Origin: DATJFQ01 sp035495555
GTDB taxonomy: Bacteria > Acidobacteriota > Vicinamibacteria > Vicinamibacterales > 2-12-FULL-66-21
Assembly (NCBI GenBank): GCA_035495555.1
Contig: DATJFQ010000104.1
Coordinates: 1-50,208, forward strand
Length of the DNA: 50,208 bases
Reading direction: 5' to 3'
A program made the position numbers and the translations under genes. This document shows positions 50,014 through 50,208 of this stretch, piece after piece; position 1 is the first letter of the stretch, and each line of letters begins with the position of its first letter. The notes under the pieces were generated by a model, which was not told the DNA's origin, searched no databases, and saw only the letters and a list, made by a program, of their open reading frames with translations.

Positions 50014-50161
50014 CCGATCCGCCTGGTCGTGCGATGGGGCCCCCGCTCGGACAGCCCGCTTCGTGCTCGGCGGCCGGAAACACTGTCGACGAGGAGCCGC
50101 CTCCGCGCGAAGCGGGCGCCCGTCCTCGCCCCCCTCGCTGGTGAGGCGTCGCGCTCCCGCA

Positions 50162-50208
50162 CCTCGCACCTCCCGCCTCCCGCCTCGCGCCTCCCGCCTC
50201 GCGCCTCG
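50162..50208 (-). repeat. Second CCTCSCG array, running off the window
   Basis: Six full CCTCSCG/A units and a partial seventh reach the window end, so the array may continue. It lies about 150 bases from the first array of the same word. Confidence 0.85.

Overview
The window is high-GC bacterial chromosome with densely packed genes and many ATGA or TTGA start/stop overlaps. Two large FtsX/MacB-type orphan permeases (one behind a PadR regulator), a long Asp-box repeat protein of the 'glycosyl hydrolase/sortilin-like' kind, a BlaI/M56 pair whose sensor ends in a TonB C-terminal domain, and carboxypeptidase-regulatory modules all point to the Acidobacteria, most likely a Vicinamibacteria-like member. 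That placement is inference from gene content; no rRNA or other marker was found. No phage, insertion sequence or CRISPR array is visible.

Layout. 0.1-4.7 kb: mazG (minus), then a housekeeping run of DUF1844 protein, MBL hydrolase, ribF, a degenerate RsbW-like protein and cysS. 4.8-8.3 kb: class III aminotransferase, a STAS protein (minus), and an ECF sigma factor overlapping a membrane anti-sigma-like protein whose C-terminal half is 18 perfect-register 9-residue repeats, closed by a strong intrinsic terminator. 8.4-12.8 kb: exported HExxH peptidase/propeller/beta-barrel protein, PrsW protease, YraN. 12.9-13.1 kb: tRNA-Gly(GCC) and tRNA-Cys(GCA). 13.4-18.5 kb: PadR-ADOP pair, a small membrane protein, an APC permease.

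18.6-27.3 kb is the most striking region: five tightly packed genes encode an FHA protein, a PP2C phosphatase fused through a membrane helix to a beta-helix domain, a transmembrane Ser/Thr kinase with an extracytoplasmic TPR-like part, a single 1108-residue polypeptide joining a FtsW/RodA glycosyltransferase to a class B penicillin-binding transpeptidase, and a second FHA protein. The content parallels the actinobacterial fhaA-fhaB-pstP-rodA-pbpA-pknA-pknB locus, but here polymerase and crosslinker are one protein. I infer a phospho-regulated peptidoglycan synthesis module.

27.5-34.4 kb: zinc-ribbon protein, class A beta-lactamase-like enzyme divergent from blaI and an unusual BlaR1-like M56 sensor, with palindromic operators between them, then the Asp-box protein, whose promoter suggests leaderless transcription. 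34.5-39.9 kb: a giant exported protein combining PLD-like, FN3/Ig-like, purple-acid-phosphatase-like and three repeated lectin-like domains. 40.1-44.1 kb: three-subunit molybdenum enzyme of the 4-hydroxybenzoyl-CoA reductase type, with the diagnostic extra [4Fe-4S] cysteines. 44.3-50.2 kb: second ADOP permease, degenerate histidine-kinase-like protein, ATP-grasp enzyme, DUF2071 protein.

A recurring feature of the intergenic DNA is period-7 (or about 8) degenerate tandem repeats in several unrelated word families (CGATGNN, TTGGGAR, CAACTACA-like, CCTCSCG). Most begin within a few bases of a stop codon, and at two convergent gene junctions they form large inverted repeats. A separate palindromic family built on CCGGGGTCAGACCCCGG follows the cell-wall operon.
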